A stretch of 17,350 bases of DNA from CALACW01 sp002431305 (GTDB taxonomy: Bacteria; Bacillota; Clostridia; Oscillospirales; Acutalibacteraceae): positions 1 to 17,350 of the forward strand of contig CALACW010000109.1 in assembly GCA_937890355.1 (NCBI GenBank), in the 5' to 3' direction. Made by a program: the position numbers and the translations under genes. The notes under the pieces were generated by a model. The model did not search any database. It saw nothing but the letters and a program-made list of their open reading frames with translations, and was not told the DNA's origin. Below, one piece after another: positions 1 through 7,104 of this stretch (within the stretch, counting starts at the first letter, position 1; each line of letters opens with the position of its first letter).

Positions 1-182
1 TCCCCGCCTCTGACAAGATAATTTTTATACTCCCCCGCCGTCTCTTTCTCAATCTCATTATCACACAAGTATTCTTTAAACTTCATTACGTCACGAATAT
101 ACTTTTCAACCGTATACCCGCTCTTATCGTTATCTATCAAATACCCTTTAAATTCATTTATAATTCCGTCTGTTATCTTCAT
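1..182 (-). CDS. Tyrosine-type recombinase/integrase, N-terminal part (runs off window)
   Basis: Only the first 60 codons are visible, so the protein is cut by the window edge. The ATG at 182-180 follows a GGAGG (195-191) and a nearer GGAAGGA, and reads MKITDGIINEFKGYLIDNDK at the start. The visible segment is a predicted alpha-helical domain with the pattern typical of the SAM-like core-binding domain of tyrosine recombinases (XerC/D, phage and transposon integrases): a helix, a short K/S-rich turn followed by T-x-E-K-Y-I-R-D-V (residues 24-32), then a helix with F-x-E-Y-L (35-39), and a third helix with EYKNYL (51-56). Such proteins cut and rejoin DNA at specific sites through a C-terminal Tyr that lies outside the window. 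It follows the rplQ terminator, so it probably has its own promoter. The catalytic domain is not seen, so a Xer-like housekeeping role and a mobile-element role cannot be separated. Confidence 0.68.
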   Translation of the reverse strand, partial: MKITDGIINEFKGYLIDNDKSGYTVEKYIRDVMKFKEYLCDNEIEKETAGEYKNYLVRGG

Positions 183-202
183 TCCTTCCGCCTCCGACTT
201 AA

Positions 203-231
203 ATTATCAAAAAAGCGGAACGAAAAAACAA
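203..231 (-). promoter_or_regulatory. Candidate promoter of the recombinase gene
   Basis: On the minus strand TTGTTT (231-226), a 17-nt spacer and GATAAT (208-203) resemble a sigma-A promoter. The -10 matches the consensus at 5 of 6 positions, but the -35 matches only its TTG. It lies between the rplQ terminator and the recombinase ATG. The predicted start near 196 would fall right at the GGAGG, leaving a very short leader. This is a weak-to-moderate call. Confidence 0.35.
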
Positions 232-263
232 TCCCCCCCCTCCCTCCTGTTTTAAGGAATAAT

Positions 264-291
264 AAAAAAGACTGTTGTCTGCACAACAGCC
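264..291 (-). terminator. Intrinsic terminator ending the S10-spc-alpha cluster
   Basis: After the rplQ stop the minus strand folds into a 9-bp stem (GGCTGTTGT with ACAACAGTC, one G-T pair) with a 4-nt loop GCAG. The stem spans 291-270 and is followed at once by six T (269-264) and further T-rich sequence. This is a textbook Rho-independent terminator, 19 nt beyond the rplQ stop codon. Confidence 0.9.
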
Positions 292-310
292 TCGTTTATT
301 GTTTTGTAAA

Positions 311-652
311 TCAAACAAGCTCGATAATGCACATCTCGGCTGCGTCGCCGCGACGGGGGCCTGTCTTGATTATACGGCAGTAGCCGCCGTTAACCTCTTT
401 ATATTTGGGGGCAATCTCATCAAAGAGCTTCTTAACAACGTCCTCGTTGGTAACGTATGCAAGAACCTGTCTCTTATTGTGAAGAGAGTCAACCTTAGCA
501 GTGGTGATCATTTTCTCAGCCATTGCTCTGACTTCCTTAGCCCTCGTAACGGTGGTTTCTATTCTGCCATTCTCCAAAAGGTAAGTAACCATACCTCTGA
601 GCATCGCCTTACGATGATCGCTGGTTCTGCCGAGTTTTCTGGTACCGGGCAT
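311..652 (-). CDS. rplQ: 50S ribosomal protein L17
   Basis: L17 is a large-subunit protein near the peptide exit tunnel. The 113-residue product carries the family signature at the N-terminus: PGTRKLGRTSDHRKAMLRGM (residues 2-21), then a block ending in the typical RRGDAAEM-IEL tail. The length fits compact Firmicute L17 (about 112-120 residues). The ATG at 652 is preceded by AAAGGAG with good spacing. It is the last gene of the cluster, 40 nt after rpoA, and is followed by a strong intrinsic terminator, as in many Firmicutes. Confidence 0.97.
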   Translation of the reverse strand: MPGTRKLGRTSDHRKAMLRGMVTYLLENGRIETTVTRAKEVRAMAEKMITTAKVDSLHNKRQVLAYVTNEDVVKKLFDEIAPKYKEVNGGYCRIIKTGPRRGDAAEMCIIELV

Positions 653-692
653 AAATTTTCACTCCTTTACCGTTATCGGTGTAATTAATGAA

Positions 693-1643
693 TCAGTCGT
701 CCTCCTGACGAAGTGAGAGTCCGAGAGAAGCAAGCTTAGCTATAACTTCATCAAGTGACTTACGTCCGAGATTTCTGACTCTCATCATTTCGTCTTCGGT
801 CTTGTTAATCAAGTCCTCAACCTTATGAATGTTGGCTCTCTTCAAGCAATTGAAGGAACGAACAGAAAGGTCAAGCTCCTCAACGGTCATCTCGAGGATC
901 TGCTCCTTACCGTTGTCGTCTTTTACGACCATGACCTCTGTATTGCCTGCCTCGTCGGAAAGGTCAATAAAGAGATTGAGGTGCTCGTTGAGAATCTTGG
1001 CTGCCAGGGAAACCGCGTCCTTAGCGGAGATGGTTCCGTTGGTCCAAACCTCAAGTGAAAGTTTGTCGTAGTCGGTTACGTCGCCGACACGCGCGTTTTC
1101 AACTTTGTAGTTTACTTTAAGGACAGGCGTATAAATAGAGTCGATTGCGATCACGCCGATAGCGGGATCAAGAATCTTCTTGTTACGCTCTGCCGAAACA
1201 TATCCTCTGCCGGTGTCCGCAGTAAGCTCCATACGGACATGAGCGTCGGAATTGAGTGTGGCAATGTGCCAGTCGGGATTGAGTATCTCAACCTCGGAAT
1301 CCGCCTGAATATCTCCCGCGGTGATTTCATAATCGCCCGAGCAGTCGATATACATGGTTTTCGGACCCGAACCGTGTATCTTGAGAATAACGTTCTTTAA
1401 GTTAAGGACGATTTCTGTTACATCTTCCTTAACACCCTCTATAGTTGAGAACTCGTGCAAAACTCCGTCGATTTTAACGGACGTAATTGCATAGCCGGGT
1501 AATGAGGATAAAAGAATCCTGCGAAGACTGTTGCCAAGAGTGGTACCGTAACCTCTTTCAAGAGGCTCTACTACGAACATGCCGTAAGTACCGTCCTGTT
1601 TAAAATCAGCAGTATCAATTCTGGGCTTCTCAATACCAATCAT
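693..1643 (-). CDS. rpoA: DNA-directed RNA polymerase alpha subunit
   Basis: The alpha subunit dimerises to start core RNA polymerase assembly and contacts promoter UP elements and activators. The 316-residue product shows the N-terminal domain with the dimerisation segment RGYGTTLGNSLRRILLSSLPG (about 30-50). Its C-terminal domain is at about 250-312, with VRSFNCLKRANI and the NLGRKSLDEV helix-hairpin-helix. Arg262, Asn265 and Gly293 correspond to the E. coli DNA-contacting residues R265, N268 and G296, so UP-element binding should be intact. This fits the A/T tract seen upstream of promoter P2. The ATG at 1643 follows AAGGAGGG. A 62-nt gap separates it from rpsD, somewhat larger than its neighbours' gaps. 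Confidence 0.98.
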   Translation of the reverse strand: MIGIEKPRIDTADFKQDGTYGMFVVEPLERGYGTTLGNSLRRILLSSLPGYAITSVKIDGVLHEFSTIEGVKEDVTEIVLNLKNVILKIHGSGPKTMYIDCSGDYEITAGDIQADSEVEILNPDWHIATLNSDAHVRMELTADTGRGYVSAERNKKILDPAIGVIAIDSIYTPVLKVNYKVENARVGDVTDYDKLSLEVWTNGTISAKDAVSLAAKILNEHLNLFIDLSDEAGNTEVMVVKDDNGKEQILEMTVEELDLSVRSFNCLKRANIHKVEDLINKTEDEMMRVRNLGRKSLDEVIAKLASLGLSLRQEDD

Positions 1644-1705
1644 TCAAAACCCTCCTTAATTGTGCAGTCATGCTGCTAAAAAAATCTGTAATGCCGTTTG
1701 TTTTA

Positions 1706-2323
1706 TTACTTAGAATAAAGCTCGACGATAAGATGCTCTTCGACAGGAACCTCAATCTGCTCACGGGTCGGAAGATCTACAACCTTAGCGGTGTTGTCGT
1801 CTCCGAGTTCAAGCCATGCGGGAACGGTTCCGACTTTTTCAAGAATAGCCTTAAACTTATCGGAATCAAGACTTGCCTTCTTGATAGCGACTACGTCACC
1901 GGCTTTGCAAAGATATGAAGGAATGTCTACCTTCTTACCGTTTACAAGGTAATGACCGTGAGTAACAAGCTGTCTCGCTTCTGCGCGGGAGCTTGCCCAA
2001 CCAAGTGAATAAACAATATTGTCAAGACGGCTCTCGCAAATACGAAGCAGGTTTTCACCCGTCATGCCCGTCTGGCGTTCTGCCATAAGGAAGTATTTGT
2101 AGAACTGACTCTCGTTAAGACCGTAGTAACGTCTTGCAGTCTGCTTTGCACGAAGCTGAGTACCGTACTCGGAATTCTTTTTACGAGCCTGACCGTGCTG
2201 GCCGGGAGCGTAGCTTCTGTGCTCGAAAGCGCACTTACTGCTTGTGCATCTCTCTCCTTTAAGGAAGAGTTTTTTACCTTCGCGGCGGCATAATTTACAT
2301 ACCGCACCAGTATATCTTGCCAT
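1706..2323 (-). CDS. rpsD: 30S ribosomal protein S4 (zinc-binding form)
   Basis: S4 nucleates 30S assembly by binding the 5' domain of 16S rRNA, and in several bacteria it represses its own operon. I place the start at ATG 2323 (MARYTGAVCKLCRREGKK), behind GGAGG at 2340-2336. This gives 205 residues; a longer in-frame reading would overlap rpsK and has no support. Cys9, Cys12, Cys26 and Cys31 form a four-cysteine zinc site, the C+ type of S4. The S4 RNA-binding domain follows at about 95-160 (SRLDNIVYSLGWASSRAEARQLV, V-NGKKVDIPSY). Lying between rpsK and rpoA is the usual bacterial order. Confidence 0.97.
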   Translation of the reverse strand: MARYTGAVCKLCRREGKKLFLKGERCTSSKCAFEHRSYAPGQHGQARKKNSEYGTQLRAKQTARRYYGLNESQFYKYFLMAERQTGMTGENLLRICESRLDNIVYSLGWASSRAEARQLVTHGHYLVNGKKVDIPSYLCKAGDVVAIKKASLDSDKFKAILEKVGTVPAWLELGDDNTAKVVDLPTREQIEVPVEEHLIVELYSK

Positions 2324-2348
2324 TTGTTTGAAACACCTCCTATTTGTG

Positions 2349-2756
2349 TTATACGCGACGTCTCTTAGGCGGACGGCAACCATTATGCGGAATAGGAGTA
2401 ACGTCCTTAATCATGCTTACCTCAAGACCTGCGGTCTGAAGCGCTCTGATAGCGGCCTCACGTCCTGCTCCGGGACCCTTAACATAAACCTCAACGGTTT
2501 TCATGCCGTGGTCGATAGCTGTTTTAGCTGCTGTTTCGGCAGCGGTCTGTGCTGCGAAGGGTGTAGACTTTCTTGAACCTCTGAAGCCCATTTCGCCGGC
2601 ACTTGCCCACGATATTGCATTACCCTGAGTATCGGTAATAGTAACGATCGTGTTGTTGAATGTGGACTGGATATGCGCCTCTCCGCGTTCAACGTTCTTA
2701 CGCTCACGGCGTTTACGGGCAGCACCCTTTTTAACAGCGCCTTTAGCTGTAGCCAT
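2349..2756 (-). CDS. rpsK: 30S ribosomal protein S11
   Basis: S11 sits on the 30S platform near the Shine-Dalgarno/anti-Shine-Dalgarno helix. The 135-residue product has a basic N-terminal tail (KKGAARKRRERKN) and the conserved core AHIQSTFNNTIVTITDTQGN, SAGEMGFRGSRKSTPFAAQ and GPGAGREAAIRALQ. It ends with the hallmark DVTPIPHNGCRPPKRRRV. The length and start agree with the family. It lies 15 nt after rpsM and 25 nt before rpsD. Confidence 0.98.
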   Translation of the reverse strand: MATAKGAVKKGAARKRRERKNVERGEAHIQSTFNNTIVTITDTQGNAISWASAGEMGFRGSRKSTPFAAQTAAETAAKTAIDHGMKTVEVYVKGPGAGREAAIRALQTAGLEVSMIKDVTPIPHNGCRPPKRRRV

Positions 2757-2771
2757 ACTATTCCCCTCCTG

Positions 2772-3140
2772 TTATTTCTTCTTGTTAGCAATTGTCTTCT
2801 TAGGACCTTTTCTTGTACGTGCGTTTGTCTTAGAACGCTGTCCTCTTACGGGAAGGTTCTTTCTGTGACGTACGCCACGGTAGCATCCTATTTCAACAAG
2901 TCTCTTGATATCAAACGCAGTTTCTCTTCTGAGATCGCCCTCGACCTTTACATGATGGTCGATGTACTCACGAAGCTTAGAAACGTCGTCCTCGGTAAGA
3001 TCCTTAACTCTCGTGTCGGGATTGATACCGGTTGCCTTAATAATGTCGCTGGCGGTTTTACGGCCGATACCGTATATATAGGTAAGGCCAATTTCAATTC
3101 TCTTCTCTCTGGGAAGATCAACACCGGATATACGCGCCAT
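2772..3140 (-). CDS. rpsM: 30S ribosomal protein S13
   Basis: S13 is a 30S head protein that touches P-site tRNA and bridges to the 50S subunit through L5. The 122 residues begin MARISGVDLPREKRIEIGLT with the Y-GIGRKTASDI helix-hairpin motif (22-34). They end with the RHRKNLPVRGQRSKTNARTR segment and a Lys-rich tail that reaches the tRNA. It is in standard order after rpmJ and before rpsK. Confidence 0.98.
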   Translation of the reverse strand: MARISGVDLPREKRIEIGLTYIYGIGRKTASDIIKATGINPDTRVKDLTEDDVSKLREYIDHHVKVEGDLRRETAFDIKRLVEIGCYRGVRHRKNLPVRGQRSKTNARTRKGPKKTIANKKK

Positions 3141-3184
3141 TTGTCAGTTGCACCTCCATTACGGTTTTATCAGGGACTTTCAGA

Positions 3185-3298
3185 TTAGCCCTGACGCTGC
3201 TTGTGCTTGGGATTTTCACAGATAACCATTACTTTTCCCTTGCGTTTAATGATTTTGCATTTTTCGCAAATTTTCTTTACAGAAGGTCTGACTTTCAT
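3185..3298 (-). CDS. rpmJ: 50S ribosomal protein L36 (zinc-binding form)
   Basis: The gene is only 37 codons, from ATG at 3298 to TAA at 3187-3185. It reads MKVRPSVKKICEKCKIIKRK at the N-terminus and ends in ENPKHKQRQG. Cys11, Cys14, Cys27 and His32 form the zinc site of C+ type L36. L36 binds 23S rRNA in the large subunit. It has a GGAGGTATTACA leader and lies 26 nt after infA and 44 nt before rpsM, the standard infA-rpmJ-rpsM order. Confidence 0.97.
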   Translation of the reverse strand: MKVRPSVKKICEKCKIIKRKGKVMVICENPKHKQRQG

Positions 3299-3324
3299 TG
3301 TAATACCTCCTCAAAAATTTCTGA

Positions 3325-3543
3325 TTATTTACTGCGCCATGTTATACGGCCGCGGGTAAGATCATACGGGGACATCTCCACCGTAACCTTATCGCCCGGA
3401 AGAATTCTTATATAATTCATTCTGAGCTTTCCCGAAATATGAGCCGTAATCTGTCTGCCGTTTTCAAGCTCGACCTGAAACGTGGCGTTAGGCAATGCCT
3501 CAACGACTGTACCCTCGATCTCGATCATATCCTGTTTTGACAT
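3325..3543 (-). CDS. infA: Translation initiation factor IF-1
   Basis: IF-1 is a small S1-like OB-fold protein that occupies the 30S A site during initiation and helps IF-2 and IF-3. The 72-residue length is exactly that of the family. Recognisable blocks are MIEIEGTVVEALPNATFQVEL, ENGRQITAHISGKLRMNYIR and ILPGDKVTVEMSPYDLTRGR, ending in ITWR. It lies 5 nt after the KOW-protein gene and before rpmJ, as in Bacillus and Clostridia. Confidence 0.98.
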   Translation of the reverse strand: MSKQDMIEIEGTVVEALPNATFQVELENGRQITAHISGKLRMNYIRILPGDKVTVEMSPYDLTRGRITWRSK

Positions 3544-3548
3544 ACTAT

Positions 3549-3812
3549 TTAAACCTCACTTTCTTTCGGCATGTGCCCGCGAATTTCGAGCAGAGCCTTT
3601 CTTAAAGCCGGATCGGAAACCGTTTTTTCCGAAGATAAAACATATTGCAGCGCCCGGACGTGTTTGACGTTCTTTCTTTTGGGTTTTAAGAGAGGACGTT
3701 CCTTTCCGTCGCATACATATACATGTCCGTCGTCTATTCTCATAACGGCAAGGAGTTTTCCTTTGTCCCTGCCGGCAAGCGAAACAACGACGCCGTTCGT
3801 TTTAAAATCCAT
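3549..3812 (-). CDS. KOW-domain RNA-binding protein (L14e/L6e/L27e-like; YbzG-like)
   Basis: This is an 87-residue basic protein with a KOW-type beta-barrel start: NGVVVSLAGRDKGKLLAVM (about 5-23), then VYVCDGKERPLLKPKRKNVKHV (about 31-52). The second half is probably helical. KOW modules bind RNA or ribosomes. The location between map and infA is typical of Firmicutes, where the Bacillus subtilis counterpart is called ybzG, so a ribosome-associated role is inferred from position and fold rather than shown. I choose ATG 3812, which follows GAGAGGTAACT. An upstream in-frame start at 3851 would overlap map by 28 nt without a better ribosome site. Confidence 0.85.
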   Translation of the reverse strand: MDFKTNGVVVSLAGRDKGKLLAVMRIDDGHVYVCDGKERPLLKPKRKNVKHVRALQYVLSSEKTVSDPALRKALLEIRGHMPKESEV

Positions 3813-3823
3813 AGTTACCTCTC

Positions 3824-4579
3824 TCAGTCGGGATCGGTAAGAATTACGCACTCGCCGCTTTTTGTTATAGCAACGGTGTTTTCGAAATGAGCGGAAAGTT
3901 TTCCGTCTGCGGTAACGACCGTCCAGCCGTTATCGAGCTGATTAACTCTCCATGTGCCCTCGTTTATCATCGGTTCAACGGCAATAGTCATGCCGGGTAA
4001 CAGGCGAACACCTTTGCCGGGTGTTCCGTAGTTCGGGATCGGAGGATCCTCATGGAGTTTTGCGCCGACTCCGTGACCGGTATAGTCTCTGACTACACCG
4101 TAGCCTCTGTCCTCGCAATACTTTTGAACAGCATTGGATATATCGCCGACTCTGTTGCCTGCGACGGCACACTTGAGTCCTGCGTAAAGAGACTCCTTTG
4201 TGACGTCCATCAGCCGCTTTGCCTCGGCGGAAACATCTCCGCATGCAAAAGTGGCAGCGTTGTCGCCGTTATATCCGTGAATTGCAGCCCCCAAATCAAT
4301 GCTTACTATGTCGCCCGATTTAAGGATGTGCCTGCTGTCCGGGATACCATGAATAACCTCATTATTTACGGAAATACATGCAGCGGCGGGGAATCCGTAA
4401 AGTCCTAAGAAATTCGGAGTCGCCCCCTGACTTTCTATGTACTTACGAGCTATCGTGTCGATTTCCAATGTGGAAACTCCGGGCTCGACAGCTTCTCCCG
4501 CCAGCTTCAGTGCTCTGGCAGAAATGCGTCCTGCCTCACGCATCAACTCAAGTTCACGGCGTGTTTTCAGCACTATCAT
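3824..4579 (-). CDS. map: Methionine aminopeptidase, type I
   Basis: This enzyme removes the initiator Met from nascent proteins when residue 2 is small. The 251-residue pita-bread fold carries all five metal ligands in the expected spacing: Asp95 (SIDLGA), Asp106 (GYNGDNAATF), His169 (TGHGVG), Glu202 (VEPM) and Glu233 (FENT). The substrate-contact residues His77 (EVIHGIPD) and His176 are also present. The family signature usually reads GYHGD-ART where this protein has GYNGDNAAT. There is no N-terminal zinc-finger extension, so it is the short type Ia form. Its ATG lies 2 nt beyond the adk stop, which suggests translational coupling. Confidence 0.97.
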   Translation of the reverse strand: MIVLKTRRELELMREAGRISARALKLAGEAVEPGVSTLEIDTIARKYIESQGATPNFLGLYGFPAAACISVNNEVIHGIPDSRHILKSGDIVSIDLGAAIHGYNGDNAATFACGDVSAEAKRLMDVTKESLYAGLKCAVAGNRVGDISNAVQKYCEDRGYGVVRDYTGHGVGAKLHEDPPIPNYGTPGKGVRLLPGMTIAVEPMINEGTWRVNQLDNGWTVVTADGKLSAHFENTVAITKSGECVILTDPD

Positions 4580-4581
4580 GT

Positions 4582-5214
4582 TTAATCCTCCAATGCTTTG
4601 AATGTCAGTTTAGTCGTATCAGCGACGTCCTCCTGACCTTCGACTATGCGAAGCTTTCCTGTCTTTGCATAGTAATCTTTAAGCGGTTCCGTCTCCTCGT
4701 GGTAAACCCTGAGTCTTTCGAGAACCGTCTCGGGAGCGTCATCCTTGCGCTGAACAAGTTCGGCAGAACAAAGATTGCAGACTCCGTCTTTTTCGGGTTT
4801 TTTATATTCAAGATGATAGGAAGCTCCGCATGAAGGGCAAACGCGTCTGCCTGACATTCTCGCGGCGATTTTATCGTCCGCAACTTCTATATCAATAACC
4901 TTGTCTATAACAATGCCCATAGCGTCAAGCGCCTCAGCCTGAGGAATCGTGCGCGGAAATCCGTCGAGGATAAATCCGTTTTTGCAGTCATCCTGTGAGA
5001 GTCTGTCCTTGATGATGCCTATAACGACCTCATCGGGAACAAGCTTGCCCGCTTCGATGTATGACTTTGCTTTAAGTCCCATTTCGGTGCCGGTACGAAG
5101 CGCCTCGCGGATAATGTTACCCGTCGAGACGGTCGGAATCGAAAGTTTTTCACTTACTTTCTCAGCCTGCGTACCTTTTCCGGCGCCGGGGGCTCCGAGA
5201 AAAATTATATTCAT
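4582..5214 (-). CDS. adk: Adenylate kinase (zinc-containing LID)
   Basis: Adenylate kinase interconverts ATP + AMP and 2 ADP. The start at ATG 5214 is preferred because it follows CCGGAGGATGAATCA. An in-frame ATG at 5238 would overlap the secY stop and add an unconserved stretch. The resulting 210 residues show the P-loop GAPGAGKGT (7-15), the AMP-binding STGNIIREALRTGT region (30-43), DGFPRT (84-89), and a long LID domain. The LID has Cys126, Cys129, Cys146 and Cys149 forming the structural zinc site common in Gram-positive enzymes. It lies 16 nt after secY and 2 nt before map. Confidence 0.98.
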   Translation of the reverse strand: MNIIFLGAPGAGKGTQAEKVSEKLSIPTVSTGNIIREALRTGTEMGLKAKSYIEAGKLVPDEVVIGIIKDRLSQDDCKNGFILDGFPRTIPQAEALDAMGIVIDKVIDIEVADDKIAARMSGRRVCPSCGASYHLEYKKPEKDGVCNLCSAELVQRKDDAPETVLERLRVYHEETEPLKDYYAKTGKLRIVEGQEDVADTTKLTFKALED

Positions 5215-5230
5215 TGATTCATCCTCCGGA

Positions 5231-6577
5231 TCAGTCAAGGAATCCCTTGTAGTGACGCATCATCATCTGGCTTTCGAGCTGCTGTACCGTTTCAAGCGCG
5301 ACACCGACAAGAATTATGATAGATGTACCGCCGAGCGAAATGGATACGCCGTTCGAATGACCGAGCGCCTGAGCAATAGCCGTCGTGATCTGCGAATAAA
5401 GAATCGGGAACAGCGCGACTACGCTGAGAAGCAGAGCGCCCAAAAGGGTGATCTTTGAAAGAACCTGTGCAATATAATCCGAGGTGGGTCTGCCCGAACG
5501 GATACCGGGGATAATACCGCCGTTCTTGACAAGGTTGTTAGCCATCTCAATGGGATTATACTGAATTGATGAATAGAAATAAGCAAAGAATATGATTAAT
5601 ACGAAATAAATAATCGCATATGCCCAATGCTCGGTTGTAAATACATTAAAGAATTTATCCCATCCGGAACCTTCTTCAACAGTTACAAACATCTCGATAG
5701 TCGAGGGAAGCGAAAGAATCGAGCTTGCGAAAATAACGGGGAGAACGCCCGACATATTAACCTTAATCGGAATATGAGAGCTCTGTCCGCCGTACATCTT
5801 TCTGCCGACTACGCGTTTTGCGTACTGAACGGGAATTCTTCTCTCTGCGTTGTCCATCCATACGATAAAGACAACCATAAGAAGAAGAGAAATCGCCGCG
5901 ATGATAACCATCGGGATGTAGCATCCGCCCTGATCAAACTGCTGATAAAGAGAAGTTATGATCGTGGGGATTCTCGCTACGATACCGGCAAAAAGGATAA
6001 TTGAAATACCGTTACCGATACCCTTGTCGTTAACCTGCTCGCCCATCCACATGATAAGGCATGAACCGGCAACAAGGATTACGATAATAGTGATTGCCTG
6101 GAATACCATTGCAAATCCGGTCAGCGCATTGCCGTTGGCGTCGCCCATAAGAGCGCTCTGCGAACGAAGGTAGAAGTAGTACGCCGTAGACTGGAGTACC
6201 GCAAGACCGACCGTGGTATATCTTGTAATCGCGGCAATCTTCTTTCTACCTTCCTCTCCCTCTTTTGAAAGTCTTTCAAGAGCGGGAATCGCAACGGTAA
6301 GGAGCTGAATAATAATTGATGAGTTGATGTACGGTGTAATCGACATTGCGAAGATTGTACCGTAGGTAAACGCATTACCCGAGATCATATTGATATAATC
6401 AAGGAAAGTGGCGTTACCGGTTTCGGAAAGAAGCCTTCCGCCTTCAAAACCGGCAAGATCAACGAAAGGAACAGGAATCGCGGAGCCGATCCTGAACAGA
6501 AGTACGATCAATGCCGTGAAGAGCATCTTTTTTCTCAGGTCGGCGATTTTCCAAGCGTTAATAAATGTCTGAAACAT
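5231..6577 (-). CDS. secY: Preprotein translocase subunit SecY
   Basis: SecY is the channel of the general secretion machinery in the cytoplasmic membrane. The 448 residues contain about ten hydrophobic segments (roughly 19-37, 70-95, 119-137, 152-175, 185-208, 217-240, 272-292, 313-335, 370-392 and 405-425). Family hallmarks are NMISGNAF- and SITPYINSSIIIQLL near TM2, the cytosolic loop RRIPVQYAKRVVGRKMYGGQ, and the ribosome/SecA-contacting loop GGIIPGIRSGRPTSDYI. The ATG at 6577 follows AAGGAG at an unusually long spacing of about 14 nt. In-frame codons just upstream include a stop, which fixes this start. A 65-nt gap with a hairpin precedes it. Confidence 0.98.
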   Translation of the reverse strand: MFQTFINAWKIADLRKKMLFTALIVLLFRIGSAIPVPFVDLAGFEGGRLLSETGNATFLDYINMISGNAFTYGTIFAMSITPYINSSIIIQLLTVAIPALERLSKEGEEGRKKIAAITRYTTVGLAVLQSTAYYFYLRSQSALMGDANGNALTGFAMVFQAITIIVILVAGSCLIMWMGEQVNDKGIGNGISIILFAGIVARIPTIITSLYQQFDQGGCYIPMVIIAAISLLLMVVFIVWMDNAERRIPVQYAKRVVGRKMYGGQSSHIPIKVNMSGVLPVIFASSILSLPSTIEMFVTVEEGSGWDKFFNVFTTEHWAYAIIYFVLIIFFAYFYSSIQYNPIEMANNLVKNGGIIPGIRSGRPTSDYIAQVLSKITLLGALLLSVVALFPILYSQITTAIAQALGHSNGVSISLGGTSIIILVGVALETVQQLESQMMMRHYKGFLD

Positions 6578-6602
6578 AATTTATGCACACGCTCCTTCTG
6601 AT

Positions 6603-6619
6603 TTCGGATTTAATCCGAA
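6603..6619 (-). promoter_or_regulatory. Hairpin in the rplO-secY intergenic region
   Basis: The minus strand reads TTCGGAT-TAA-ATCCGAA, a perfect 7-bp inverted repeat with a 3-nt loop. It ends 5 nt before the secY Shine-Dalgarno (AAGGAG, 6597-6592). No T tract follows, so it is not a terminator. It could tune secY translation or mark an mRNA processing site; that function is inferred only. Confidence 0.4.
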
Positions 6620-6642
6620 CTGAATACAAGTGGTGTGATACA

Positions 6643-7086
6643 TTAAAGGACTACGGCTTCGCCGCCGGCAGCCTCAATCTTCGCTTTCGCAGAAGCTGAG
6701 AATGCGTTAACCTTTACTGTAAGCTTCTTTGTAACTTCGCCGTTACCTAAAACCTTAACACCGTCAAGTTCCTTCTTAACAAGACCGGATTCGATAAGAG
6801 CAGCAACGTCAACTACTGCGCCGTCCTCAAACTTCTCGCAAATGTCGGAAACGTTTACGATTGCGATTTCCTTAGCGAAGATGTTGTTGAAGCCTCTCTT
6901 GGGAATACGTCTCTGTAAAGGCATCTGACCGCCTTCAAATCCCGGACGGGGACCTGAACCGGCTCTTGCCTTCTGACCTTTGTGTCCCTTACCGGCGGTT
7001 TTGCCCTGTCCGGATGCGGGACCTCTGCCTATACGCTTTGAAGGTCTGTTTGAACCTGCGGCGGGTGATAACTCGTGTAATTTCAT
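6643..7086 (-). CDS. rplO: 50S ribosomal protein L15
   Basis: L15 is a late-assembling 23S rRNA binder. The 147-residue product has the long basic Gly-rich N-terminal arm (RPSKRIGRGPASGQGKTAGKGHKGQKARAG, residues about 14-43), then FEGGQMPLQRRIPKRGFNN. The globular C-terminal domain ends AKAKIEAAGGEAVVL. The ATG at 7086 lies 18 nt after rpmD. The order rpmD-rplO-secY is that of the canonical spc operon. Confidence 0.98.
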   Translation of the reverse strand: MKLHELSPAAGSNRPSKRIGRGPASGQGKTAGKGHKGQKARAGSGPRPGFEGGQMPLQRRIPKRGFNNIFAKEIAIVNVSDICEKFEDGAVVDVAALIESGLVKKELDGVKVLGNGEVTKKLTVKVNAFSASAKAKIEAAGGEAVVL

Positions 7087-7104
7087 AAGTTTCCCAACCT
7101 TTCC

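Noticed and set aside
275..688. 137-codon plus-strand frame over rplQ
   Set aside because: It lies antisense to rplQ, which has an unmistakable protein match; the opposite frame is a by-product.
2324..2383. Longer S4 beginning at 2383
   Set aside because: It would overlap the rpsK end and add an unconserved 20 residues. ATG 2323 has a GGAGG and the invariant MARYTG start.
2673..3188. 171-codon plus-strand frame across rpsK-rpmJ
   Set aside because: It covers three certain genes on the other strand (end of rpmJ, rpsM, start of rpsK), so it is a shadow frame.
5215..5238. Longer adenylate kinase beginning at 5238
   Set aside because: It overlaps the secY stop, adds non-conserved residues, and the good GGAGG sits right before ATG 5214.
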